Below are positions 24,905 to 35,607 of a DNA stretch of 64,000 nucleotides, piece by piece. The stretch comes from Drosophila persimilis. Lineage: Eukaryota > Arthropoda > Insecta > Diptera > Drosophilidae. The stretch spans positions 11,904,001 through 11,968,000 of the forward strand of contig NW_020825298.1 of assembly GCF_003286085.1 (NCBI RefSeq), written 5' to 3'. Under the pieces are notes generated by a model. It was not told the origin of the DNA. It worked only from the letters and a program-made list of their open reading frames with translations, and searched no databases. Made by a program: the position numbers and the translations under genes. The first letter of the stretch is position 1; every line of letters begins with the position of its first letter.

Positions 24905-26214
24905 TTACTTTGCCTTTTTAGATTCCTTCTTTTTGCTGCTGCCGCTACTGCTGCCCTCCTCCTTCTCTTTCTTCTCCTTCTTTTCGGGCTTTTCCTCGGG
25001 ATGATCTTCATAGCTGTTGAAGTGATATTATATTAACAAGATCAACAAACAGGTTCATACTTGATTTTAACTTACGCAAAGAGTACTTTCAGCTCGCCTC
25101 GGATAAGAGCCACCAGAAGGGGTGTACCCATGCAGGCCGGGACCAGATAGAGCAGCGCCGGTTGGGCGTGCTTGAAGACATGCATCACAAAGATCGTGGC
25201 CATGAGACCCAGGAAATAAGCCGCCAATGTGGAGTAGAAATAAATGCGCGTCTTCCTCTTCTTGCTGTCGTCGAATCGCAGGAGCAGGGCAATGAAGATG
25301 CCCGGAATGACAATGTCGCCAAGACCCAGCATGGCGAAGTTGGAAGCATTTAGGCCATTGTCGATGAGATCCTGGGGGAAGACTAGCTTGATGGGGGCCT
25401 CAAAGCTTTTCGCCACGGTCACCATGACATTGGTGCCAAACACCCAGAAGATGTCATAGAAGAAGAGACCGCTTAGCAGGATGACGCCAGTCACAAAGTT
25501 GTTCAAATGGAGCATCTCCACTCCGTTGATGGCGAAGGCCAGGCCGAACAGGTTGTTGGCTATCCAATGCTTCTTCAGGAGATACCACACGCCTATGACC
25601 GACGAGATCACCAGGCACACAATGTCGTGTGTGGAAAACTTATAGTTAATGAGATCCTCCTTGTGCTTACCCTCACCGCTGGTGAAGAGTATATGGAAGG
25701 GAACTTTTGGCACGGCGGCGGGCATCAACGAGTTCATCACAGGGCTGAGAAGGTGCGCCAACGCAATCACGCCCAGCACGAAAAAGTAGCCGGTGAGCAA
25801 GAAGTTGATGTGCCCCTTCTGGAATATCTTGAAGAACAGATACAGGCCGAAGAGGGCGCCCGAGGCAAACAGTGGAAAGTACATGGCGTCTTTCTTTGTC
25901 ATTGTGTCGGCTTTCTCCCCCGTAGACTGCGGCGAAGCGATGGAAACCAAACCAATGAGTGGGAGAGCAAAGTAAAATCATTGCAACAAATGACCTACCT
26001 TTTTCAGCTTGTGCAGTTTCACCGAACGTATCGAGCCGAAAATAATGGGCAACATGGCCATAATCACCAAGCTGCCGTATGCCACGGCGATGCCCTCCGG
26101 GCTGGACGGTGGTTTTTTCTCATTGGACGCGGTTTCGTTTTTCACGTTCACGTTCACATTCTCAAATATTCCTTTGATAGTCTCTTTCACAGAGTCAATT
26201 ACTTCGTCCGCCAT
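24905..26214 (-). CDS. Spp: Signal peptide peptidase, intramembrane aspartyl protease
   Basis: Presenilin-type protease of the ER membrane that cleaves signal-peptide remnants and other type II segments. Exons: 25999-26214, 25076-25926 and 24905-25013, joined at clean GT-AG sites, give 391 residues. The catalytic pair is present: Phe-Tyr-Asp near residue 230 and Gly-Leu-Gly-Asp near residue 276. The family Pro-Ala-Leu motif follows near residue 329. Nine or so hydrophobic segments fit the SPP topology. An N-terminal Asn-rich segment (NVNVNVKNET) offers glycosylation sequons. The C-terminus is highly charged (Lys/Glu/Ser) and ends Lys-Lys-Ala-Lys, a KKxx-type ER retrieval signal. Reading begins at the only suitable ATG (26214). 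Confidence 0.97.
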
Positions 26215-27068
26215 GGCTTCTTGTATTTATTAGAAAATCGTTCGTCGAAACTGACACGCAGCCAGGTACACGTCAATATTAGGGATGGTAGATATGTTTA
26301 TCAATATATCGATATATATTTTTTGTGATAATATATTTGTAGGAGATCTGATTTAGATTGGCAAAAGTATTAACATGGATATTTTTCTGGGATATATCAT
26401 CAACAAACCTTAGTTTTTGAATTTTTACCAAATTGGCTTTATTTTTCTGTTGTTTCACGTCATTAGATCAGATATACGGACTTTTGATTACACTCATCGA
26501 TGCTCAGGGCTAATTGCAAAACAATATCGATATTTTTGTGCGATAAATAAAAAATAAAGCGACTTTAGCGGCTTTTTTTGAAAAAAACCATATTGTAGCC
26601 CACATCATATCCGATTTCTTGATTGTTGTTTTGATTTGTTGTTTATGTTTACATGCGAAGGCATATAGACTGGTGGCCATCGTTACGTTTTTGCAATTGT
26701 ACGGTGTGCAGAGAAAGAGCCATATAAAAAGACTTGACTTGTTTCATAGTGCGGCAATGTGGCTTTCAAATATACATTGCTTGGCTAGCCCCATATTTAT
26801 ATCTGCATCAAATATGAATCAAATTGAATCTGCTCTTGGTCAAACACAAATTCAATCAGTCAGATATGGTCAATGCCCACATATTTCCGAGCCGCCGTTA
26901 TCGCTTATCCGCTCTCCGCTGCCTAGAGCCTCGGTTGTATTTCGGCGCATTCTGACTTATCAGAGCGACGGCCATGTGCAAAACTTTGAGCTGATGCTCA
27001 GTTCTCAGTACCATTTCAGACTCGGAGCCGAATGCATTAAATACTTAAAAATCTAACTGGGAACAACA
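26215..27068. other. Divergent intergenic region Spp / nAChRbeta3
   Basis: AT-rich, with TATCGATA-like words near 26310 and 26525 (DRE-type promoter elements used by housekeeping genes) on the Spp side. The segment 26600-27060 is open for 146 codons in one frame but has no family resemblance and a non-ATG start; I regard it as non-coding promoter or 5' UTR of the receptor gene. Confidence 0.5.
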
Positions 27069-28606
27069 ATGACGACGTCCCCAAAGATAAAAACTCTGAT
27101 TTCCGGTCGTGGGATGTTGCGACTGCTGGGGATATTTGTGCTGTTTGCCGTTTCCGTGCCAGGCGCCACTTGTAAGTGCCAGTTTTTCCAGTTTCCGAGT
27201 TGTATAAGCAGCCTCCAAACCAACTCCAAAACTCCTTTAGTAGCTGACGCGGCCCCAAAAACCGCCAGCAGCGGAGGCAACGGCAACGTCAACGCCCTGG
27301 ACCGTCTCCACGCGGGCCTCTTCATCAACTACGACAAGCATAGCCAGCCCTTGGACAATGGCGAGCCGTCTGCCGTCAACATGAGCCTGACCATCAACTT
27401 CATCGACATCGACGAGATGAACGGCAAGATGACGACCCACTGCTGGCTGAGTATCGTAGGCTTCCCAACTTCCTATGGAGTGTTCCACCAAACGCAGAAT
27501 TTATCTTTGATTCCCTTTGCAGCGCTGGATGGACGAGCGGCGCACGTGGCAGCCGCAGGAGTATGAGAACATTACGGCGATCCATTTGCGTGCCAGCGAG
27601 ATCTGGAAGCCGCAGATTACGCTATTCAATGGTGCCGGCGATGAGGACAGCTTCCTGGTGGACACTCAGGCGATCCTCACCCACGACGGCCAATTCCTGT
27701 GGGTGCCCCCGGCCGTGTACACGGCCTACTGCAACCTGAACATGATCAACTGGCCGCACGACGAGCAGACGTGCAAGCTGAAGATCGGCTCCTGGGGCGT
27801 GCGCCACATCAATGCGGATTACAACAAAATGGAGAAGGGGCTGGACTACGATGGCCTGATGCAGTCCACCGAGTGGCAGATTATCTCTGGAGACACGAAA
27901 TTCGTGCCCCAGGACTACTACAGCTACCTGGAGTACACCCTGACGGCTCAGCGACGTTCCAACATGTACACGGCCATCATTTACACGCCTGCCGCCTGCT
28001 TTGTGATACTGGCACTATCGGCCTTTTGGCTACCTCCTCACATGGGAGGCGAGAAGATCATGATCAACGGCCTCCTCATGATTGTGGTATCCTCCTTCCT
28101 CATGTACTTTGCCCAACTGCTTCCCGTGCTGGCCAACAAGACGCCGCTTGTGGGTGAGTCTGCCGATCCATCCATGTCCAGTAGTGCAGTAATCCTCAGT
28201 GCTACCTCCCTTCGTAGTTGTGTTTTATAGCTACACTCTGCTGCTGCTGGGCATCTCTACCATTGTGGAGGTGGGAGTGCTCTACTTGGCGACGGCCAAG
28301 CATAAGCGACGCGTGCCAGACTGCCTCAAGAAGCTGCTCCACGGTAAATTCGGCTCCTGGCTGTTTCTCTCGCACTTCAGCTCCGAGGCCGAGCAGCAGA
28401 CGGACAAGAATAAGGAGATGGACGAGCATGTCTATGACAACGCCGATGGCGATCCGTCCGAACCGCTGGACATCAATCCCTCGGAGGTACCCTCGTCCCG
28501 GGCCATCCAATTCGAATGGGCCCTGCTGGCCACGGCCGTGGATCGTGTCACTTTTGTGGCCTTCAGTCTGACCTTCCTCATTCTGGCCATTGTGTGCCAT
28601 GTCTAG
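27069..28606 (+). CDS. nAChRbeta3: Nicotinic acetylcholine receptor subunit beta3 (divergent beta-type Cys-loop subunit)
   Basis: Ligand-gated cation channel subunit. Exons 27069-27171, 27241-27455, 27523-28153 and 28218-28606 join in frame to 445 residues. Seen: N-terminal signal peptide; extracellular ligand-binding domain with the signature Cys-loop (two cysteines separated by 13 residues, 27730-27775, ending His-Asp-Glu-Gln-Thr-Cys); four membrane segments (M1 27965-28035, M2 28050-28115 after a Gly-Glu-Lys, M3 28225-28290, M4 28545-28600). The loop-C vicinal cysteine pair that defines alpha subunits is absent, so it is a beta type. The M3-M4 loop is short. Symbol choice rests on synteny at 21C plus this divergent sequence. 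Introns are 64-69 bp; the first is a multiple of three. Confidence 0.85.
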
Positions 28607-29158
28607 GATATCCCAGCTCGCCTGGATAGCTGTGAAATCTGTGTATCGTCTCTGTATCTATATCTGTATTTGCGTATTTTTCTTGTATGTGTATTTACTA
28701 TATCTCTATGCTTGTGTGTGGGAGGTGAACTTAGTGAGCTTAGAAATATATAATGATGAGACCTCTACTGGGATGCTGGATGCATTACACGTATATGCTT
28801 ATGCTTACAGCTAGAAGCGAGGGATAACAGACGAAGTAACAAATTGGCGCTCCTCTTATATTGCTCTGCGATGCTCCGGGCTATCACAATTCCTCAATTA
28901 ACCAAAAGTATCTGGAATTATGCGGAAATTACTCGTGTCGTACCTTTTTACGGCCTTTTATGGTCCGGTCCGCTCTGCTCCCGGACTCGGGATGCTCTTT
29001 AAACAGAGTAGGGGTGGAACGGGGCAGCGGGGACAACTGACTGCCATCTGCGCAATGGGTGGTCCCTGCGCATCTTCCCCTCACACGCCACCCCCTGCCC
29101 AGTAGGTCGACCGATTACAACCCCACAAAACAAATTGGGGTAGTTCCCGGCTCCATCT
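28607..29158. other. Convergent intergenic region nAChRbeta3 / Ets21C
   Basis: Presumed 3' UTRs of both genes. CTGTATCTATATCTG repeats near 28650 and a C-rich block near 29085 are the only visible structure. Confidence 0.45.
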
Positions 29159-32100
29159 TCAATTAAATGCATTCGTGGATGGGGTGCTCTGGTCATAGGT
29201 CGAGGCTGTATTCCCCGCCCCTGTGCCTGTCCCTGTTCCTGTTCTGCCTGCCTGTTCAGCCACTGTCCCGCCGTGGAATGGTGCTGTAAACGCCGCCGCC
29301 GATGTCGATGAGGACGGACCATTGCCGGGCGAGGGCTGTGATGAGACCGTCGAAGGCGACGGGAATCCCAGACTGGAGCTCGCCGAGGCGGGCGATGTTT
29401 GGTGATGCAGGAAGTGCGGCTGTCCGGCATGGACATGTCCATGGCTGTGTGGATGCGAGTGCGGATGATGATGATGTGGATGCTGGGCGTGGTGGTGGTG
29501 CAGCGGCGGATGGCGGGTCAGGGGCATTCCGCCGCCGGGATGATGATTGTAGGAACCTAGCATATTGGCGGCCGGATCGCCGCCCTGCGCCTGGGCCTGG
29601 CAGGCTGCCATCAGGCCATGGAAGTCGAACTTGTAGGCGTACCGCTTGCCATGCACCTTGGTCATGATGTTCTTGTCGTAGTAGTACCTGCAACACATAA
29701 TTTTGAGGATGCCTGATGGATATACGCACATGGATTGACTCACCTGAGGGCCCGGCTCAACTTGTCGTAGTTCATGTTTGGCTTGGCCTTGCGCTCGCCC
29801 CATCGCTTGGCCACCTCGTCCGGGTCAATGAGCCGGAACTCCCCCGATTGGCCCTCCCAGCTGATGTAAGCGACGTTCGACGAATCAGCGAGCAGCTCCA
29901 GCAGAAATTGCCACAGCTGTATTTGCCCGCCGGAGCCCTGGGCAACCAATCGGTGCGAGGCAGCGTTCAGCAGTTGATACGGATCTGAAAGAGAGACAAA
30001 ACACGCGAATCAGCCAACAGATACACAACAGATGCCCATGCCCCCAAGCCAGACAGACAGAGAAAGAGAGCCATACAAAGAGAGAGAGAGAGAGACTCGC
30101 GAGAGAAGTCCCACCCAGCCAAACGAGATTTTCTGGTCAATGTCTCTTTTTCGCTGCCTCTATGTCGTTGTGGACGTGGCAAGAGTGCCAAACAACGGAA
30201 CGAAATGTAATGAAATGCCATAAGCCAGTCGCGGATTCACAGAAACTCATTCCACAAGAGGCATAAATCCTGGACCCGCCATTTGGGGATATTCCCATAC
30301 CCATTGCTGGTCTATAAGGGGAAATCCCTTCAAAGTGCCGGCTCCGAAGTCACGAAAGTGTCATAAGCCATCAGATGACAGGATGACTCACGGCCAACCA
30401 AGCAAAGCAAGGCAAGCCAAAGCAAAGCAGTCCAAGAGCAAGAATTCCCTCACATAGACAACAACATCAACATCATCATCATCATCATCATCAGATATAC
30501 CATCCATTCATATTTCTAGGCGCACTACAGCACCGCTCACCGGAAATACCAACGATCAAGTGGTTGCCGCCGCCATTGAGGAATCGTTCATTCATCTCGT
30601 TGTGGCTCTGGCTCTGTCTGCTCAGCGGAAATTCCAACGAATTTTGGCAACAATTCTCACCGTTAAACATGATCGAGCCGTGTGTGTGATCAAGGTGGTG
30701 CTGGTGGTGATGATGGTAGTGGTGCACTGCCGCCGCCGCGGCATGATGCGGATGATGGGCCGCCGTCGGGGCTGGTTGCATGCGAAGACCAAAGCGACGG
30801 TTGAAATCCTCCGAGAGGCGCCACATGACGCCCACATCCACGCTGACGCTCATGGTTCGATTCTGGGATTCACGGATCGAAAGCAGCACCAATTTTCACA
30901 TTAACTTTCGGGCTCGGGAACTACGCAAATTTGCTGGCAATTCCACACAAATATATTTTCAGAGCACCCAAATGGCAGTGGATTTTTATTTTGTTATCAG
31001 AGTTCACTTCTCGGGAACATCACAGGCGAACCGTTTCGGGCAAACGCCTTTTGGCAACTGAATCGCTGACTGGGTGGCTTCTTATCACTTGACTGATGCT
31101 GCCGTACCGTGTGGCATCTTCGTCGAGGCAGCGGCTCCTGCTCCACACAGCTCCGCTTTCGACTGCCTTTCACCTGCGCAGCTGGTGGTAAATGCTGCTT
31201 CGGCATTCGGTGGCAGAGAGCAGTCACAAAGTCGCAGAGGCCACGTGCAGCCACTCAACCTCACCACCCAGCACCCACCACCCCCAAGGGCACACACACA
31301 AACACAAACACCACACATACAGTGGGAATAAGAAGAGGAAGGGTAGCGTTTGTGAGCCGAAGCGATTGATACCCTTGCAGTGGGAATGCATATACGGTGG
31401 CTATATCTTATAGCCATTCGATTTAGATGGCATGGCATTATAGCATTAATATTTTAAACGATGATTCGTTTGACATTTTTGATCTATGATATATATTCTT
31501 TGACTACAGACTATATTCTTCCTTTTCTGCATAGCATTATAGTAGCTTTTGAGCAAAAAGGGTATAAAACCCAAAAGTTAATGGTACAAAAGCATTGTGG
31601 CAAGGACTCAGACATTTCAACTGTAATCTGCGCCACGGCGACGCGTAATCCCGTTTGGCATAAAAAACAAATCAATTAAATCGACGCCGCCTTCTCTGTC
31701 TCTCTTCTTCTGGCTGTCTCCTGGCTCTTGTGGATCAGCAGCATATGCCAGACCCAAATCAGGAGGAGGCTTTCCTCTGCCACAGGAAGGATGCGGACGA
31801 ATGAATATTTTCCTGTGCCCAAAGCAGCCGCCATCCGCCATCCGACTGGAGCTGACCACCCGCAGTGCTGTTGTCACCGAATCCCCCTTCGATTCATCCT
31901 CCTGCCACGGCCACTGCCTCAGTGCCACATTGCTGCTTTCATGAGTGACATGACTTGGTGACTTTTGTGTCGCTGCCGTGGGATTATTTTGATTTTATTA
32001 TTAGATGCCACATCCTGCGAGAAATTATCATATTTACATCGTTTATTATTAAGTTCATCACTTGACGCGACCGCCTGCTAAGTCTCCTCCTGGGTCCCCC

Positions 32101-33375
32101 TTCCTCCTCTTCCTTCAAGAGTTAATAACTGGAAAAGTGTTGCATACTTTGCTGCTGTCGCGAGGGGATTTTCCCAGCGATTTACGTTTATGGAGTTGCA
32201 AAAGAAAGTTGGAGAGGAAAAGCCAGAGGCGGCAGGTAATTAAAAGCTTGTTCCTAATGCTGGGATCGCCCCCCGCTTCCACCTTTTTCGAGAACTTTTC
32301 CGCTTTATCAGACCCGTAAGAGACCATCGAGAGGGGTGGTCCAGGCGGCGGAAAAAAACAATCAATGAAGCACATAAGTAACGCGTCTATCAGCGAGTCG
32401 GCATCTTAATCAGTTCCCATTTAGCAGGAGAGGTCAAAAGGATTCAATTGATGCCTTGACCACAAAAGGATTCTCATTCTCCCACACACACATATGGACC
32501 TGCCCGCCCACTCCCCCCACTTTCACAATCGCACCACTGGGAATAGGACGTGAACCCAATTACCAAGCAGCTCGAAGCTCAATCTCTGGACGCCTCAGAT
32601 TTATGTGGCTCAAGATTAGATACAGTTACTCACTTGGCTCGTTCTCGTGGAGCATGGGACTCGTCTCGCGGCCCGTGGCTTGGTATAAGCTGAGAGCAAA
32701 ATGCTTGGCCATGAGCGTGCCTCCGCGACGGGATCCAGCACAGACCCAGAAATCGGCTCGGCTCAGTTCGCACAGCTCCTGGCCGTCCTTGGGAAAGCGT
32801 CCGATGTCGGGCTCCGGATCGATCTTGAACTTGCGCGTCAGCCATTTCACCCAGCTGGCAATGTCCTCGGTTGTCCAGGCATGCGGATCCACGGGCACTT
32901 CGACGGGTGTGACGGAGTCACTGGATTCGATGGATGGTTCTCTGCTTTCACTGCGGATTGGTAGAGGTAGAGGCGGGGATGTTTGAGGCTCGGGCAATGG
33001 TACAGCCACGGGCACGGGCAAATCGGGGGCGGGTTGCAGTCCGTGGCTGCTTTTACTGCTTCTAGAGCAGCCGGATGTATCCGAATCAGAGTCCGTTGTG
33101 GAGTCCGAGTCCGAGGAGGTATTGGAGTCGCTAGTCGAACTGCTGCTGTAGCGCCGCCGGCGGCATCGTCTCTGCTGGTAACCTCCTCCTCCATTCCCCG
33201 CCTTTGACGTCGCCTTCTCCGACGACTCTTCCAGTTTCGATTCGGTTGAAGGTCCAACTGTCTTTGGTGGGACATCCTGGTGCATGGGATAAAGGCTGAG
33301 CCCAATCACTGGCCTCGCACCGTGTATGGTTTGTATGAGGCTTTGGCTGTGGCTGTGGCCCTGCACAAGGGCCAT
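29159..33375 (-). CDS. Ets21C: Ets21C, ETS-domain transcription factor, long isoform (PNT + ETS)
   Basis: Nuclear DNA-binding regulator of the ERG/FLI type; the D. melanogaster gene is stress- and JNK-responsive. Long isoform exons: 32634-33375, 29744-29984, 29159-29687, total 503 residues. The first exon encodes a Ser/Asp-rich region and then a Pointed/SAM domain (32640-32890, with Trp-Val-Lys-Trp-Leu and Gly-Arg-Phe motifs). The second and third encode the winged-helix ETS domain: [10 protein letters not shown] start, the Trp-Gly-Glu-Arg-Lys segment, and the recognition helix with the Arg-Ala-Leu-Arg-Tyr-Tyr-Tyr arginines, split by an intron inside the second arginine codon. The C-terminal tail is His/Pro/Gly/Ser-rich. 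The first in-frame ATG is 33375; the frame is open further upstream without an ATG, and a nine-codon upstream ORF precedes it. Confidence 0.95.
30541..30853 (-). CDS. Ets21C: Alternative first coding exon of Ets21C (short isoform, no PNT domain)
   Basis: ATG at 30853 opens 313 bp ending at a GTGAGC donor in phase 1, the same phase as the PNT exon, so it splices into the ETS exon at 29984 to give 360 residues. It carries Met-Ser-Val-Ser-Val-Asp and a long His/Ala-rich run (His-rich at about 30680-30745) and no recognisable domain. I recall published long and short Ets21C isoforms that differ by their first exon, which fits. It implies a second internal promoter just upstream, around 30.86-31.3 kb. 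Confidence 0.85.
30854..32633 (-). other. Ets21C: Large Ets21C intron containing the short-isoform promoter region
   Basis: Non-coding. Includes a CA-rich tract near 31285-31320 and two opposite ATACCCTT / AAGGGTAT words (31369 and about 31559) framing an AT-rich segment of roughly 200 bp that looks like a small decayed mobile element. No additional exon recognised. Confidence 0.5.
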
Positions 33376-35607
33376 TAATGTGGGGGACACTGTCTCCTCA
33401 GCTTTGTACTTTACTTTCGAGAGACATGGGGGGATTCCTGGAACGGCACTTATTTGCACACACGTATGTATATTTATTGTCGCCCCGCCAACCGGTTGGA
33501 CGCAGACGCAGCGAAACGGATTTAGGATTGTAGTCCGTGATGGTTCGATGATTCACCGGTATTTCACCTGCTGCTGCCCGCCGAACGGAATCACTTTCCA
33601 CGTGCCGTTGAATGCCGCGGAAATCTTTAGCCTGGCACAGCGGATTTTTCCGTTTGGAAAATTTTAATAACCGTAATAACCGTTATTGCCCCTACTCGAC
33701 GACTATCGAGCTGGATATGCGATCGATTGATCGATGATCTTTGATCCACACAGGCCGACCGAGTTCCACAGAGGCGACCGCTCCGATTGGGGTATGACGA
33801 GTTAATGATCAGGCCGAGTGGCCGGTGATAAAGCCATGACGAAGTCGAGCCACCAGCCACCACAGAGCTTTCCTCGCTCTCTCGCGCATGCTTTGGCCAA
33901 GATCCGAGTGCCCCGTGAGCAATCGGCAGCGTTCGTCGAATGCGCGAATACTGATACTAGTTTGCCCACTGAATTCTCCAGGGGTCCACGGAGCTTTTGC
34001 GCCACTTGCTCTCACGATCCGTCGCTCCCTCTCGCCTTATCGGGCGCTCGTCGGATCGTCAGCAAATAGCAACCTTAAGCATGACGTCGTTGCGTGAGTC
34101 ATACGCCAAGCGAGTAAGCGAATCAACGTCGATGGAGTTCCCCAGGGGCACACGAACGTAGAGGGACGGAGGGGGTAAGGTCGTCTCTGCCCGGCATACG
34201 AAAATTCATTCATCGTTTTGCGATCGCTATATCTTTCTCTCTCCTCGGTGTTTGTCGCGTCATTTTTCTGGGAAAACTGGCATGAGTCGTGCCGCGGCCT
34301 ATTGCCTAAATACTGATACAACATCTCTCTTCATCTCTCATAATTTGGCTTCGATGTGCGATACGGATTGCTCTCTTTGGCCACGGCTACTGGGCGACTG
34401 GTCGTGTAGTATTCATGTGTAGATTCATGGGCATCGGGGATTAGGCGACCGACCCCCTCATTTTGTGGAGCAAAGAATACCGCCGATGCCTGGGGGCCAG
34501 TGGACAATTGTCCCATTATGCAGATTATTTGAATTCCGTGCGAGATTCCGGGAATCGCTTCTGATTTCATAGAAGAGGACGCTTTTGGCGTAAGTGATTC
34601 ATGCCAAATTCAATTGCTCCTCTCACTCTAGGCGCCCGCCCTCCGTATCTATTTTGCTCTCTGGCGCCAGCGATACAAACAATCATATCGCTGTTGATAT
34701 TCATACCCTGTACTACGAGTATACGAGAGGGTATATCTAATGGGAGAGCCATACGTACGCACAACTGGCTATTGGAGAATTTTAGAAGCCCTTAAGCTAA
34801 TATTTAAAGCATTTTCGCAATCAAAAAATTAGTCGAACTTTAAGTTGAGTTTGATAGACTTCTTTATGCTAATCTTATCGTACAATGCTCTTCATCCAAG
34901 TTTCAGCAAAGTTTAACGACATCTAAGATAGTTATGAAGTGCCAAATCATAATTTTCTATGACTCAGACCTTAAGACCTCAGACATCAGTTTATATTTCC
35001 AATCAATTTTGCTGAAAAAACCCCTATAATCAGTTGTTCCCATTTCTAATCAATTTTGCTGAAAATACTCTCAAATTGAGAAAGGTAATGTTCGCAGAAA
35101 ACGTATGGTTTAGTCACACTTTTAAAGATAAGAATCTGTTCTTTGGTACGATTATGATTAAAGCTATTGAGTATGCAGCGATATCATACATACATACATA
35201 TTTCCAAACGATTGAATAATATTTTCATTATTGCCAGCAATCCAATTCATTCCACTGCGAGAGTGTTGTATTGTAGGCCTTGTAAGCTTTTTAGGTTCTT
35301 TAGCAGGTATTCCATAGTCGCCTCGGTTGGAATGTGTATTGTTTATATTTATTTTATGGTGACGCGTTGAAGCCTACGTTGTGTGTAGAGGAGAGCTTTT
35401 ACTACGCAGACCCGACCATCTCGAATATTTCATTCATAAAAACCTCTAATGGGTCGGTGGCTTGTGAGGGAATGGGGCGTGAAGGGAGAGCTGCTGCTGT
35501 GAGCAATATTGCGAAATAGTATGGATTGCTCATTGTTGCATTCATTTACGCGTAGGTTCGCTGGAGGGTGACCCTTGGCCGGATTTAGTTGTGGGGGTGG
35601 GCGATTC
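33376..35607. promoter_or_regulatory. Ets21C long-isoform upstream region; rempA 3' flank
   Basis: No coding exon seen. A TGACGTC word (34082-34088) lies 7 bp before a perfect AP-1 site TGAGTCA (34095-34101), and another AP-1 site TGACTCA sits at 34960-34966. TATCGAT-type and GATCGATTGATCGATGATC repeats occur near 33705-33740. At 34712-34735 opposed ATACCCT/AGGGTAT words bracket a short palindromic remnant. Confidence 0.55.

Noticed and set aside
26619..27056. 145-codon open frame before nAChRbeta3
   Set aside because: Non-ATG start, no family resemblance and promoter-proximal AT-rich position; treated as non-coding.
29440..29520. His-rich stretch read as a metal-binding or secreted protein
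   Set aside because: It is the in-frame C-terminal tail of Ets21C; His/Pro runs are common in fly transcription factors.
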